The notes: a model not told the origin generated them from the sequence alone. A stretch of DNA of 64,000 nucleotides from Peptoniphilus equinus (GCF_027921445.1 NZ_CP115667.1:434001-498000), one strand, 5' to 3'; shown: positions 15,487 through 25,699, counted from the stretch's first letter. Translations and numbers: made by a program.

Positions 15487-17868
15487 ATGTTATTACCGGT
15501 ACAGTGGTTAGAAAACTACGTTAAAATAGATAAACCTGTTAAGGATATTGCCGATGAGCTCAGCTTGACCGGCTCTCACGTTGAATCCATCACGGAGCCT
15601 GCAGACGGCTTAAGCGGCGTGGTGGTAGGATGTATTACAAAAATAGATACGCATCCGGATGCGGACAAGCTTGTGATCTGTCAAGTGGATTTAGGTGATG
15701 AGACGGTTCAAATTGTCACCGGAGCAAAAAATGTCTTTGAAGGCGCGGTGGTGCCTGTAGCGACCCATGGTGCGCATCTGGCCGGCGGCGTGGTCATTAA
15801 AAGGGGTAAACTTCGCGGCGTAGAATCCAACGGCATGCTTTGCTCCCTGGAGGAACTGGGTTTTGAGACCTCAGTCATTCCGAAAGAAGCTCGTGACGGC
15901 ATTTACATCTTCCAAGAAGGCGTACGTGTCGGTGAGGACGCTCTTAAGGCTTTGGGTATGGACGCCGCCGTCATTGAATTTGAAATTACGCCTAACCGCC
16001 CGGACTGCCTGAGTATTATCGGTATGGCTCGGGAAACCGGTGCAACCTTCGACACGGATATTGTCGTGCCTGAACCGACTATGAAAGATGAAGTCGGTGC
16101 TATCGAAGATTACTTTAAAGGCATTACCATTGAGACGGACAACTGCCCGCGATTTTTCGGCAAAGTGCTCACGGATGTGACCATTGAACCGTCACCGCAG
16201 TGGATGCAAAATTATCTGATGTCCGCAGGGGTGCGTCCGATTAACAATATTGTGGATCTTACCAACTTTGTCATGTTGGAATATGGACAACCGCTCCACG
16301 CTTACGACCTGGATGACTTAACCACCGGAGAGATTGTGGTGCGCCAAGGCAGAGCCGGGGAAACCTTAAAAACTTTGGACGGGGAAGTGCGTGAACTCGA
16401 AGTCGGAGATGTTGTCATTACCGACGGCAAGCGGCCTATTGGCCTTGCCGGAGTTATGGGCGGCTTTGATTCGGAGGTTAAGCCGACCACCAAAACGGTG
16501 CTGTTAGAAGGTGCCAACTTTAAAAAAGATGCGGTTCGCAAGACGTCAAAACGCCTGGATCTCAGATCTGAAGCGTCAGCTCGCTTTGAAAAGGGTGTAA
16601 GTCCGCAGACGGCAAAGACGGCTGTGCTTCGTGTGGCACAACTGGCTGAATCCATCGGAGCGGCAAAAGTCGTCGCCGGGTCATTTGATGAAGGCGGCTA
16701 TGCACCTGAGGACAAGGTGGTGACACTTCGTACAGAGCGTGCCAACAAGCTCATCGGCCGCACCTTTACTACCGAAGAATTGGCTCATATTTTAAACCGA
16801 TTGGACATCCCTACCGATGTGGAAGGCACGGTCATCTCTGCACATATTCCACCGTTCCGTCTGGATTTGGATATCGAAGAAGATCTCATTGAAGAAGTGG
16901 CTCGGATTTACGGCTATCACAATATCACCCCAAGACCGTTGGAAGGCAATGTCACCGTGGGCGGCAGGTCTCAGGAACGCAACCTCGAGTTTCGCGCTAA
17001 ATCGGTGCTTCTCGCAAGGGGTCTGAATGAGTTTATGACCTATTCTTTTGTCAGCCCGAAAAACTTTGACAAGTTGGCTTTGCCGGCGGAGCATCATCTG
17101 AGAGCGTCTGTTAAAATCATCAACCCTCTGGGCGAAGAGTACAGCATTATGCGTACTACGTTGGTTTCCAATATGCTCAGTGTCCTCGCCGCCAATATTC
17201 ATAACGGCAATGAAAAAGTGGGCGGCTTCGAGTTCGGAAATACTTTTATTCCTAACGGAAAGACGCTTCCTGAGGAATACACCAAGCTTGCCATCGGCTA
17301 TTATGACCTGGGGGATTTCTATTTCTTAAAAGACACTATCGGTACCCTGTTGTGGCAGTTGGGTCTGGATCACTTTGAGGTAAAACGGGCAGAGGTCAGC
17401 TATCTTCACCCCGGCAAGAGCGCTGAAATCTTTGTTGAGGGTATGTCGCTCGGGGTTTTCGGGGAAGTGCATCCGCAAGTTTTGGAAAACTATGACATTA
17501 AAAAGGCTGTCTATGTGGCGGAACTGGATTTTTACAAGCTGGTGAGTAGGGCAAAGACCAACTACACGTTTAAACCTATCGCCAAATTTCCGAGTGTGAA
17601 ACGGGATCTTGCTTTTGTCATTGATGAACGTGTGAGTGCAGGTGACTTGGAGCAGGTAGCTCGGGATAACGCCGGCGCCCTTTTGGAAACTTTTGAAATT
17701 TTTGATATCTACCGCAGTGAGGCAATTGGCAAAGGCAAGAAAAGTGTGGCTTTCTCTATGGTATTCCGCTCACCTGAAAAGACTTTGGTAGATGATGAGA
17801 TCAATCCGGTGGTCGAAGCTATTACACAAGCTATGAAGGCGACATTTGATGCGCAGCTGCGCGCATAA
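15487..17868 (+). CDS. pheT: Phenylalanyl-tRNA synthetase beta subunit
   Basis: Non-catalytic partner of PheS that binds tRNA and carries the editing site for Tyr-tRNA(Phe). Length is 793 aa, normal. Domains in order: N-terminal OB-fold EMAP-like tRNA-binding region (about 40-150, HPDADKLVICQVDLG), B3/B4 editing module (about 210-380), B5 domain (about 405-475), catalytic-like core, and C-terminal FDX-ACB anticodon-binding domain (about 700-793, FPSVKRDLAFVIDE). Ribosome site AGGAGG precedes the ATG. Cotranscribed with pheS and zapA. Confidence 0.98.
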   Translation: MLLPVQWLENYVKIDKPVKDIADELSLTGSHVESITEPADGLSGVVVGCITKIDTHPDADKLVICQVDLGDETVQIVTGAKNVFEGAVVPVATHGAHLAGGVVIKRGKLRGVESNGMLCSLEELGFETSVIPKEARDGIYIFQEGVRVGEDALKALGMDAAVIEFEITPNRPDCLSIIGMARETGATFDTDIVVPEPTMKDEVGAIEDYFKGITIETDNCPRFFGKVLTDVTIEPSPQWMQNYLMSAGVRPINNIVDLTNFVMLEYGQPLHAYDLDDLTTGEIVVRQGRAGETLKTLDGEVRELEVGDVVITDGKRPIGLAGVMGGFDSEVKPTTKTVLLEGANFKKDAVRKTSKRLDLRSEASARFEKGVSPQTAKTAVLRVAQLAESIGAAKVVAGSFDEGGYAPEDKVVTLRTERANKLIGRTFTTEELAHILNRLDIPTDVEGTVISAHIPPFRLDLDIEEDLIEEVARIYGYHNITPRPLEGNVTVGGRSQERNLEFRAKSVLLARGLNEFMTYSFVSPKNFDKLALPAEHHLRASVKIINPLGEEYSIMRTTLVSNMLSVLAANIHNGNEKVGGFEFGNTFIPNGKTLPEEYTKLAIGYYDLGDFYFLKDTIGTLLWQLGLDHFEVKRAEVSYLHPGKSAEIFVEGMSLGVFGEVHPQVLENYDIKKAVYVAELDFYKLVSRAKTNYTFKPIAKFPSVKRDLAFVIDERVSAGDLEQVARDNAGALLETFEIFDIYRSEAIGKGKKSVAFSMVFRSPEKTLVDDEINPVVEAITQAMKATFDAQLRA

Positions 17869-17877
17869 GGAGGAACT

Positions 17878-18417
17878 ATGGAAAAGGTAAAAGTCCAAAT
17901 TGACGGCATGAGTTTTGTCGTTGTCGGCGGTGAAACGTCTAAAGTGCGAGGCTTTGCCAAGGACTTGGACACTCGTATTCGCACCGTCCAAGGCGCCAAC
18001 TATCGCTTGAACCAAGTGCAATCCATTGTTTTAGCCGCATTGAACATCCTTGAGGAGAAGGACATTCTGGAGAGTCGAGTGAACGACGTGGACGCAGGTT
18101 CCAGCGAAGAGAAAGCGCTTCAGGTCATGGCGGAGAATGAAACACTTCGTGCTGGCCTCAAGGAGGCGGAAGAGAAGATTGCAGCGATTCGTAGTCATTA
18201 TGACAAGCAAAAGCACAGTTTGGACGAGGCGAAACAGGAAGCTGCTGAGCTTCGTGACACGCTGAAAAAGCAGACGGACAAGCAAGGTGACATGACGGCC
18301 GAGTTGGACAAATTAAAGCAGGAAAAGGAAGCTTTGGAGCGTCAAATCTTTGAATCTCAAAAGCGAATTATTGATCTCAGTCGAGAATTAGAAAGTTTAC
18401 ATGATAAAGCACGTTGA
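17878..18417 (+). CDS. zapA: Cell division protein ZapA with extended coiled-coil tail
   Basis: ZapA promotes bundling of FtsZ at the division ring. Residues about 1-70 match the family: KVQIDGMSFVVVGGE, then a helix with LDTRIRTVQGANYRLNQVQSIVLAALNI. Many ZapA proteins end near 85-110 residues; here a further 90 or so residues form a charged coiled coil (heptads rich in E, K and L to residue 179). Position between pheT and the U32 peptidase/mutS2 genes is common in Firmicutes. It overlaps the next gene by 17 bases. The long tail may alter oligomerisation; that is inference. Confidence 0.88.
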   Translation: MEKVKVQIDGMSFVVVGGETSKVRGFAKDLDTRIRTVQGANYRLNQVQSIVLAALNILEEKDILESRVNDVDAGSSEEKALQVMAENETLRAGLKEAEEKIAAIRSHYDKQKHSLDEAKQEAAELRDTLKKQTDKQGDMTAELDKLKQEKEALERQIFESQKRIIDLSRELESLHDKAR

Positions 18418-20731
18418 ACTCTTAGCTCCGGCAGGCAGTATGGCGAGCCTTAAGGCCGCCGTGCAAGCCGGGGCTAGTGCCGTTTATTTGGGGACTGATA
18501 AATTCAGTGCGAGAAAACATGCGGCAAACTTCACTTTGGACAATTTAAAAACAGCTTTAGATTATGCGCATCGACACGGGGTAAACGTCTATGTCACCTT
18601 AAATATACTCCTTCATGATGACGAAGTCCCTGAGGCTCTTGAGGTCGTTCGAGAACTGGAAGCCTTAGGCGTGGACGGTCTCATCGTTCAGGATCTGGGG
18701 TTTGCTGTTAAGGCGCGAGAGTTGGGCACTGTGATGGAAATTCACGCGTCAACACAAATGGGCATCGACAATCTCTACGGTGCAAAAGCCGTGGAAAGTT
18801 TGGGATTTGAGCGGGTAGTGCTTGCGCGAGAAACACAGCTTGAAGACATTCGTGCTATTCGTGACAAGACGGAGCTAGACATTGAAGGCTTTATTCACGG
18901 GGCACTTTGTGTGTCCATGAGCGGGATGTGTCTTATGAGTTCCATGATTGGCGGCAGGTCAGGAAACCGCGGGGATTGCGCTCAGGCCTGTCGAAAACGG
19001 TATAAACTGCTTTCTGGAGGGCGTGCTTTCGGTCCGGCCTATCTGCTTTCGCCGCAGGATTTGGCGAGTTTTGAGACATTGGATGCATGGATTGATGCCG
19101 GTGTCAGCTCGCTTAAAATTGAAGGGCGCATGAAAAGTCCTCACTATGTGTATCAGGTGGTACAGACGTATAAAAAACAGCTGATGGGGACTCGTACCGA
19201 TAAAGACATCAAAAATACCGAGCAAATTTTCAGTCGAGGATTCACTAAAGGATTGGCTTTTCATGATTTCGGATCGACGTATACCGCCTCCCACAGTCCG
19301 AAACATCGCGGCAGACGTGTGGGAACGGTCGTGAGCGTGAGCGGCATGAAAGCTGTGGTGGATTTGGAGGACAGCCTTGAGCCGGGGGATGGTCTGTACT
19401 TTGCAGCGCACAATGTGGGTAAGCAGAATCAGTGTGCTTATCAACCGGGACGATGGACGATGGATGTGCCCCAAGGCGTAGTCAAAGGGGAAGCGGTCTA
19501 TCGCACGACGTCAAAGGCGCTGGAGAAAGCTTTGGATCAGGCGTTGGATGAACCTATTCATCCGATTGACCTCGCGATGGCTGTCGTGCTTCAAGACGGT
19601 GAGGCTGCACGCTTGAGCCTTACCGCTGAGGGAAACCGGGTGTCGGTGATGTTGGATGAGCCTTTGGAGAGGGCGAAGCAGCGCAGTCTTACCGAAGATC
19701 AGGTCAGAGAACAATTGGGCAAACTGGGAGATACGGTCTACCGATTGGCAGATCTCCATGTCACTTTGGATGAGGGTCTTTTTATGCCGCTCTCCAGGCT
19801 GAATGAACTTCGCCGCCGAGGGGTGACGGCATTAGATGAAGCCAGACTGAACCGGTCTCGAAGGTTGCTGTCCGCGGCGGATCTCTCTAAAGTTCGTGTC
19901 AAGACGGTATCAACGCCGCACGTGACTGTAGAAGTGGATAGTGTGACGGATCTGAACAAGCTTCCTAAAGACAGTAGGGTGCTGCCGCTACTTAAAGTCA
20001 CGGCACTGAATGAGGCGTTCAGTCATGGGCTTAAGGCTTTTGATCACTTTGCCCTTCGCATGGATAAAATGGCAACGTCGGCTGAGGTGGAAGACGCGGT
20101 GACGAAGGTGACAGCACTCAAGCCGACGCAGGTGTATCTCAATAATATTTCCGGTCTTGAACTGTTTCGGGACATGGCGATAGAGAAAGTAGCCGACATC
20201 GGCATGAATGTGATGAACAGCTATACTGTCTCTGAACTGTTGCGGCGAGGATTTACGAAAGTGGTGCCGTCGCCGGAGCTGAACCGGGATGAAGTATTGC
20301 AGATGGCCCGAGACTACGCCGGCGTGTTGGAAGTTCAGGCCCACGGTTTGGTGGAGGTCATGACCATGAGGCATTGTCCTGCAGCGGTGATTAAGGGGTG
20401 CGGGTATAAGGCGGACTGTGAGGCGTGCGCTTTCAGCAGGGACACGTTTTTGGAAGATGTTCGGGGTGTCAAGTTTTTAATTGAACGGCGTCATCACATT
20501 ACGGAGCTCTATAACGCCTATCCGCTGGCGTTGTTTGACAAAATTACACCGTGGCTGGATGCAGGTATACGAGGCTATAAGCTTCACTGCAACGATGATA
20601 TCAGAGAGACTGTGGCGGCATATCTCGCCCTTCTCGACGGAAAACAACCGGCAAGTGAGATGCTCAAAGCACACCTTTCTGAGCGCTATGGCGATATCAC
20701 CGGGGGCCACTACAATCGGGGGGTACAATGA
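18401..20731 (+). CDS. U32-family peptidase-like protein (RlhA/YdcP type)
   Basis: Large U32 protein, 776 aa, with an N-terminal U32 domain and a C-terminal DUF3656-type region. The family signature runs through EIHASTQMGID, then EGFIHGALCVSMSGMCLMSS and GNRGDCAQACRKRY with its conserved cysteines. Two more cysteine pairs near the end (GCGYKADCEACAF) may help bind an iron-sulfur cluster. Members of this architecture include E. coli RlhA, needed for 23S rRNA C2501 hydroxylation, which makes RNA modification more likely than proteolysis; this is by family. The start at 18401 lies inside zapA (17-base overlap) and the stop overlaps the mutS2 ATG. Confidence 0.85.
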   Translation: MIKHVELLAPAGSMASLKAAVQAGASAVYLGTDKFSARKHAANFTLDNLKTALDYAHRHGVNVYVTLNILLHDDEVPEALEVVRELEALGVDGLIVQDLGFAVKARELGTVMEIHASTQMGIDNLYGAKAVESLGFERVVLARETQLEDIRAIRDKTELDIEGFIHGALCVSMSGMCLMSSMIGGRSGNRGDCAQACRKRYKLLSGGRAFGPAYLLSPQDLASFETLDAWIDAGVSSLKIEGRMKSPHYVYQVVQTYKKQLMGTRTDKDIKNTEQIFSRGFTKGLAFHDFGSTYTASHSPKHRGRRVGTVVSVSGMKAVVDLEDSLEPGDGLYFAAHNVGKQNQCAYQPGRWTMDVPQGVVKGEAVYRTTSKALEKALDQALDEPIHPIDLAMAVVLQDGEAARLSLTAEGNRVSVMLDEPLERAKQRSLTEDQVREQLGKLGDTVYRLADLHVTLDEGLFMPLSRLNELRRRGVTALDEARLNRSRRLLSAADLSKVRVKTVSTPHVTVEVDSVTDLNKLPKDSRVLPLLKVTALNEAFSHGLKAFDHFALRMDKMATSAEVEDAVTKVTALKPTQVYLNNISGLELFRDMAIEKVADIGMNVMNSYTVSELLRRGFTKVVPSPELNRDEVLQMARDYAGVLEVQAHGLVEVMTMRHCPAAVIKGCGYKADCEACAFSRDTFLEDVRGVKFLIERRHHITELYNAYPLALFDKITPWLDAGIRGYKLHCNDDIRETVAAYLALLDGKQPASEMLKAHLSERYGDITGGHYNRGVQ

Positions 20732-23091
20732 CCCAACAGACAAAATCACAACAGTTATTGGAACTGAATAAAATTATCGAGCGACTTCAGACCTTTGCGT
20801 CGTCGGCATTTACGGCGACCTATATGGATACGGTGGAGATTGCCACTGATCAAAGAGAAGTGGCACGTCGACTTCAGGAGACGGATGATGCTGTGGCTTA
20901 CATTATGAAAAAGTCGGAGCCGCCGCTCTTCGGGATTCATGATTTGGGTATTCAGATGAAGCGCCTGGAAATCGGAGGATATCTCTCTGCTGGCGAGCTT
21001 TTAAAAGTGGGAGATTTTCTTCGCGGCGCACGATATTTGAGAAACTATCTTACACCGGATCTGGAAGGTCTGGAAGCTACCCATCTGAAAGATTATAAAG
21101 ATGAGCTTGCCGTCAATCGCGCACTGGAAGAGACCATTGAAAATGCCATTGTCTCCGAGGATGAAATCTCGGACAATGCCTCGAGAACCCTTCGGGATCT
21201 GCGTCGGGCTATGGCGAAGAAAAAAGATGATATTCGGATGAAACTCAGCGCCTTCACGTCATCCGGGAGCGACTATCTTCAGGACGCCATTGTGACCATT
21301 CGGGACGGCAGGTACGTCGTGCCGGTCAAAAATGAGCACAAGAACAAGGTGAAAGGTATTGTCCATGACATGAGTTCCAGCGGTCAGACGGTTTACATTG
21401 AACCCATGAGCGTGGTCACCATCAACAATGAACTGAGGGAGCTTGAGGTTAAAGAACGTGAGGAAATCGAGCGGATTCTGCAAGAGATTTCTGCTGATGT
21501 GGAGCGTATGCGTCACGATATCCTTTTTAATCAGGAGCTTTTACGCGAGCTGGACTTTATCTTTGCGAAAGGAAAGCTCTCTTTGGATATGGACGGTCGT
21601 GCACCGAAGGTCAACAGCAAGGGTTATCTGAAGTTTATCGGTGCCAGACATCCTCTTCTGGATCCGAAAAAAGTGGTGCCTATTGATGTGGAGCTGGGCG
21701 GCGACTTTACATCACTGATTATCACCGGGCCTAATACCGGCGGGAAGACAGTCAGTATTAAAACCGTGGGTCTGCTTACGTTAATGGCTCAGTACGGACT
21801 TCACATCCCTGTGGACGCCGGCTCGGAAGTGGCGGTGTTTGACCGTATCTTTGCAGATATCGGCGATGAGCAGTCCATCGAGCAGTCTCTCTCCACATTT
21901 TCATCTCACATGATTAATATTGTGGATATTTTGAAGCATATTACACCGAAATCTCTTGTGATTTTTGATGAGCTGGGTGCCGGGACGGATCCGACAGAAG
22001 GCGCGGCACTCGCCCGAAGTATCATGGACTTTATCCTTCAAAGAAAAATTCGTGCCATTGCGACGACGCACTATACGCAGTTGAAACTTTACGCCTTGAC
22101 CACATCCGGCGTACAAAATGCCTCTATGGAATTCGATGTGAACACCTTGAGTCCGACGTACCATCTGCTCATCGGTGTGGCAGGGAAATCCAATGCTTTC
22201 GCCATTTCAGAAAAGCTGGGTCTGCCGGAAATTATTATTGAACGGGCCAAAACGCTCTTGAGTGGCGAATCCATTGAGTTTGAAGATGTCATGGCTTCGA
22301 TTGAGTCGGATCGGATTGAGATTCGACATCTTAAGGAAGCTCTCATGGACGAACAAAAGGACCTTCGAGCTCAAAATGCCGCCTTGAAGCAACAGGTAGA
22401 AAAGATGGAGCGTCAGCGGGACAGCGTGATGGAACAGGCCCGAGAGCAGGCACAGCGTCTGGTTCGAGATACCAAGGAAAATATGGCGTTGGTGATGGAC
22501 GAGCTCTCCGAGCTTAGAGAATCACTCACTTCCGCACAAGCCCGAAAGCTTCAGGAAGCTCAAGATCTGTTCCGCGACACGGCTGACAAGTCGTGGAAAA
22601 CAAAGGGCTTTAAGCTGGAGGAAGCAGATACTAAAATCGACAACCTGAAAGTGGGGGAAACGGTTCGCGCGGTGTCCTTAAACACTGAAGGGACAGTCTT
22701 GGAACTGCCGGACAATAAGAACCAAGTGTTGGTGCAAATGGGCGTGATGAAGATGAAGCTGCCGCTCGACACCTTGGAACGTATCGGCCCCACGGCATTC
22801 CGATCCAAGACCGGTACACGCAAGATTAAAGAGACCAAGACCAAGAATTTTAAAACGGAAATTGACTTGCGAGGCAATAATTTTGAGGATGCCAAGGAGC
22901 GGATTGATAAATATATGGATGATGCACTTCTTGCGGGCATGACGGAAGTGCGTATCATCACCGGGAAAGGTACCGGCGTGTTACGACAAAAAGTCCGCGA
23001 GTATCTTCGTGTCCATCCTCATGTCAAGCACTATGAAGACGCACCGCAAAACCAAGGTGGCTTTGGCGCTACCGTAGTACAATTCAAATAA
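20728..23091 (+). CDS. mutS2: Endonuclease MutS2
   Basis: MutS-family ATPase with nuclease tail. In Firmicutes it acts in recombination control and in rescue of collided ribosomes. Length is 787 aa, normal. It has the MutS core and clamp, Walker A GPNTGGKTVSIKT (about residues 333-345), Walker B FDELGAGTDPTEG (about 412), the coiled-coil region (about 515-610), a KOW-like strand segment and the C-terminal Smr domain (about 710-787: EIDLRGNNFEDAKERID, then ITGKGTGVLR). The mismatch-binding domain I is absent, as expected. Starts with ATGA overlap to the U32 gene and is followed by argS after 9 bases. Confidence 0.96.
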   Translation: MTQQTKSQQLLELNKIIERLQTFASSAFTATYMDTVEIATDQREVARRLQETDDAVAYIMKKSEPPLFGIHDLGIQMKRLEIGGYLSAGELLKVGDFLRGARYLRNYLTPDLEGLEATHLKDYKDELAVNRALEETIENAIVSEDEISDNASRTLRDLRRAMAKKKDDIRMKLSAFTSSGSDYLQDAIVTIRDGRYVVPVKNEHKNKVKGIVHDMSSSGQTVYIEPMSVVTINNELRELEVKEREEIERILQEISADVERMRHDILFNQELLRELDFIFAKGKLSLDMDGRAPKVNSKGYLKFIGARHPLLDPKKVVPIDVELGGDFTSLIITGPNTGGKTVSIKTVGLLTLMAQYGLHIPVDAGSEVAVFDRIFADIGDEQSIEQSLSTFSSHMINIVDILKHITPKSLVIFDELGAGTDPTEGAALARSIMDFILQRKIRAIATTHYTQLKLYALTTSGVQNASMEFDVNTLSPTYHLLIGVAGKSNAFAISEKLGLPEIIIERAKTLLSGESIEFEDVMASIESDRIEIRHLKEALMDEQKDLRAQNAALKQQVEKMERQRDSVMEQAREQAQRLVRDTKENMALVMDELSELRESLTSAQARKLQEAQDLFRDTADKSWKTKGFKLEEADTKIDNLKVGETVRAVSLNTEGTVLELPDNKNQVLVQMGVMKMKLPLDTLERIGPTAFRSKTGTRKIKETKTKNFKTEIDLRGNNFEDAKERIDKYMDDALLAGMTEVRIITGKGTGVLRQKVREYLRVHPHVKHYEDAPQNQGGFGATVVQFK

Positions 23092-23100
23092 AGGAGACTT

Positions 23101-24807
23101 ATGTTAAATTTTAAAGAAGAAATTGCGCGCATTTTAGCTGAAAAAATTGACAGTTTAAGCGCTGAAGCCATTTTGCCTCTCATTGAAACACCGCCGAGTG
23201 AGACTATGGGGGACTTTGCCTTTCCAGTGTTTTCCCTTGCTAAAATCTATCGGAAAAATCCGGCTGTGATTGCCCAGGATATTGCTAAGACCATCGACGA
23301 TCCGCTGTTTGAAAAGGTGGATACCGCCAGTGCCTATATTAACTTTTTCCTAAATAAAGACGTCTTAGCTAAAGAGATTCTTGGAGAACTCTACGAGAAA
23401 GGTGAGCACTTCGGTCGGGTGGATATCGGACATGGCAAAAATGTGGTTTTGGACTATTCCAGTCCCAACATTGCCAAGCCGTTTCATATCGGTCACATTC
23501 GTACGACCCTCATTGGCGATGCCATTAAGCGGATCTATCAGTTTTTAGGTTACAACACCATTGCCTACAATCACCTTGGAGATTACGGGACGCAGTTTGG
23601 CAAGCTCATTGTCGCCATTGACAAGTGGGGGGACAAAGAGGCCATCCAATCCAATCCGATCCGGGAACTGTTGAAACTCTATGTGAAGATCAATGAGGAA
23701 GCGGATAAAGACGAAAATCTGTTGGCGGAGTGCCGCTATTGGTTTAAGGAATTGGAAGAAGGCAATCCACGTGCTGTGGAGCTGTGGAAGTGGATTCGCG
23801 ATGTCTCTCTCGAAGAATTTGAACGGGTCTACAAAATGCTTGGCATTGAGTTTGACACCTACAAAGGCGAGTCATTCTATTCCGATAAGATGCCGACAGA
23901 AGTGGCAAAGATGGAAGCTAAAGGCATTTTACAGGATTCTCAAGGTGCCAAGATAGTAAACTTGGACAAGTATGACTTACAGCCGGCACTTATCATTAAA
24001 TCCGATGGCACCACCATTTATCTTACTCGAGATGTGGCGACAGCAGTGTATCGGGAAACACAACATCAGCCGGACAAACTCATCTACGTGGTCGGTTCGC
24101 AACAAATTCTTCATTTCAAACAGCTCAAAGCTGTCCTGGAAGAAATGGGTTACGATTGGGCGGATAAAATTGTTCACGTTGCCTTCGGCATGGTGTCGTT
24201 AAAAGACGGTACACTCTCAACGCGAAAGGGAAATGTGGTTTATCTCGAAGACCTGCTGAACAAAGCGGTGGATAAAGTGCGGGGCATCCTGGATGAAAGA
24301 GAAGTGGAGCGAGGCGCGGCGATTGAAAACAAGGAAGAGCTCGCAAAGCAAGTCGGTATTGGCGCCATTAAATTCCAAGAGCTTTTCAACAGCCGAATCA
24401 AAGACTACACCTTTGATTGGGATACCACCCTTTCATTTGAAGGGGAAACCGGGCCGTATGTTCAGTACACTCATGCACGGATCAACTCGCTGCTTCGTCG
24501 CGGCGACTTTACACCGGTTAAGCTGGACACGTCGCGACTCGTTGAGTCGGAAGAAGTCGCTCTTTTAAAAGCGCTCTATAACTTCACCGATGTGGTCGTT
24601 GACGCTCATGACAAATACGAGCCGTTCTATGTGACGCGCTACATCACTGAACTGGCCAAGAGTTTTAACTCCTATTACAACAAGACTCAAATTCTGGTCG
24701 AAGACGAGGAACTCAAGGCGCAACGGCTTATGCTGGTCTATGGTGTGAAAGTGGTCATCAAAGCAGGTCTTGCCCTTATTGGTATGGCTGCACCTGATAA
24801 AATGTAA
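23101..24807 (+). CDS. argS: Arginyl-tRNA synthetase
   Basis: Class I synthetase that charges tRNA-Arg. Length is 568 aa. The N-terminal Add-1 domain is followed by the HIGH motif in SPNIAKPFHIGHIRTTLIG (about residues 118-136). A KMSKS-like loop is seen in SLKDGTLSTRKGN (about 364-376), and the DALR anticodon-binding domain ends in ALIGMAAPDKM, typical of ArgRS (usually ...ERM/KM). The ribosome site AAAGGAG precedes ATG. It closes the pheS operon; no terminator is seen directly after it. Confidence 0.97.
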   Translation: MLNFKEEIARILAEKIDSLSAEAILPLIETPPSETMGDFAFPVFSLAKIYRKNPAVIAQDIAKTIDDPLFEKVDTASAYINFFLNKDVLAKEILGELYEKGEHFGRVDIGHGKNVVLDYSSPNIAKPFHIGHIRTTLIGDAIKRIYQFLGYNTIAYNHLGDYGTQFGKLIVAIDKWGDKEAIQSNPIRELLKLYVKINEEADKDENLLAECRYWFKELEEGNPRAVELWKWIRDVSLEEFERVYKMLGIEFDTYKGESFYSDKMPTEVAKMEAKGILQDSQGAKIVNLDKYDLQPALIIKSDGTTIYLTRDVATAVYRETQHQPDKLIYVVGSQQILHFKQLKAVLEEMGYDWADKIVHVAFGMVSLKDGTLSTRKGNVVYLEDLLNKAVDKVRGILDEREVERGAAIENKEELAKQVGIGAIKFQELFNSRIKDYTFDWDTTLSFEGETGPYVQYTHARINSLLRRGDFTPVKLDTSRLVESEEVALLKALYNFTDVVVDAHDKYEPFYVTRYITELAKSFNSYYNKTQILVEDEELKAQRLMLVYGVKVVIKAGLALIGMAAPDKM

Positions 24808-24877
24808 CGGTCGTTCGACGTGTATGGGTTATAGCACTCAGGTCACCGACAGGACAAGTCATAGAAATGAGGCAACA

Positions 24878-25639
24878 ATGAAAGCACCGGCACTATTTGT
24901 AGGCCATGGTTCGCCCATGAATGCTATTTTAGACAACTCAATCAGTAAGGCGTGGCGTGACCTGGGTCGGACATTGCCTCGTCCGAAGGCCATCCTTCTC
25001 TGTTCCGCACATTGGATGACGGATACAACTGCTGTGCGCACGGCGAAGGACAATCGTCAAATCTATGATATGTACGGCTTTCCTGAAGCGCTGTATCATC
25101 TGAAGTATGCGCCGCCAAACGACGTGGCTACGGCTCAGGCCGCTTTAAACTACCTTGACGGCGTGGCTATTGAGAACAACGACTGGGGTCTGGATCATGG
25201 TGCCTGGTCAGTACTCTGTCATATGTATCCCAATGCTGATGTGCCGGTGGTGTGTCTTTCTACCGATATCACCGCCACACCGGAAGCGCTCTTTGAGATC
25301 GGACGAAAACTCAGACCGCTTCGAGAGGACAACGTCATGATTCTGGGAAGCGGGAATATCGTTCACAATCTTAGGGCCATGGATCCGTCGTTACAAGGCG
25401 GCTTTTCTTGGGCAAAGGCCTTTAATCAGGCTGTCAAATCTCACATTGCGGGCCGTGACATCCAAGGTCTATTCAACTACAGTACCCTTTCGGGATCTGG
25501 CGGTGCGGTACCGACTGTGGAGCATTTCTATCCCCTTTTTATCACCTTAGGGGCGGCCTATGAGGTGGAAGCGCCTGTTTTTTTCAACGACTGTTTCGAG
25601 ATGGGTAGCTTATCCATGACCTCCCTTCTTTTTCAATAA
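24878..25639 (+). CDS. Extradiol ring-cleavage dioxygenase, DODA/YgiD type
   Basis: Class III (LigB-superfamily) dioxygenase related to 4,5-DOPA extradiol dioxygenase and E. coli YgiD. Length is 253 aa from the ATG at 24878, which begins the family N-terminus (KAPALFVGHGSPM); the frame is open further upstream but that part is not family-like. The metal ligands are visible: His in VGHGSPM (about 10), His in LCSAHWM (about 46) and His in GLDHGAWSVL. A late VEHFYPLF segment is also typical. Physiological substrate is unknown, and use of O2 by a probable anaerobe is odd. Members may act in detoxification. A weak ribosome site (GAGG) lies upstream. Confidence 0.85.
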   Translation: MKAPALFVGHGSPMNAILDNSISKAWRDLGRTLPRPKAILLCSAHWMTDTTAVRTAKDNRQIYDMYGFPEALYHLKYAPPNDVATAQAALNYLDGVAIENNDWGLDHGAWSVLCHMYPNADVPVVCLSTDITATPEALFEIGRKLRPLREDNVMILGSGNIVHNLRAMDPSLQGGFSWAKAFNQAVKSHIAGRDIQGLFNYSTLSGSGGAVPTVEHFYPLFITLGAAYEVEAPVFFNDCFEMGSLSMTSLLFQ

Positions 25640-25640
25640 G

Positions 25641-25670
25641 TTGTGAGGCATTAGATAAATAGGGTATAAT
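25641..25670 (+). promoter_or_regulatory. Promoter of the CorC-like gene
   Basis: TTGTGA at 25641-25646, 18-base spacer, TATAAT at 25665-25670; the leader is short and carries AAGGAGG before the ATG at 25700. Confidence 0.65.
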
Positions 25671-25699
25671 TAAGCCAGTATATCTCAAGGAGGACAACT

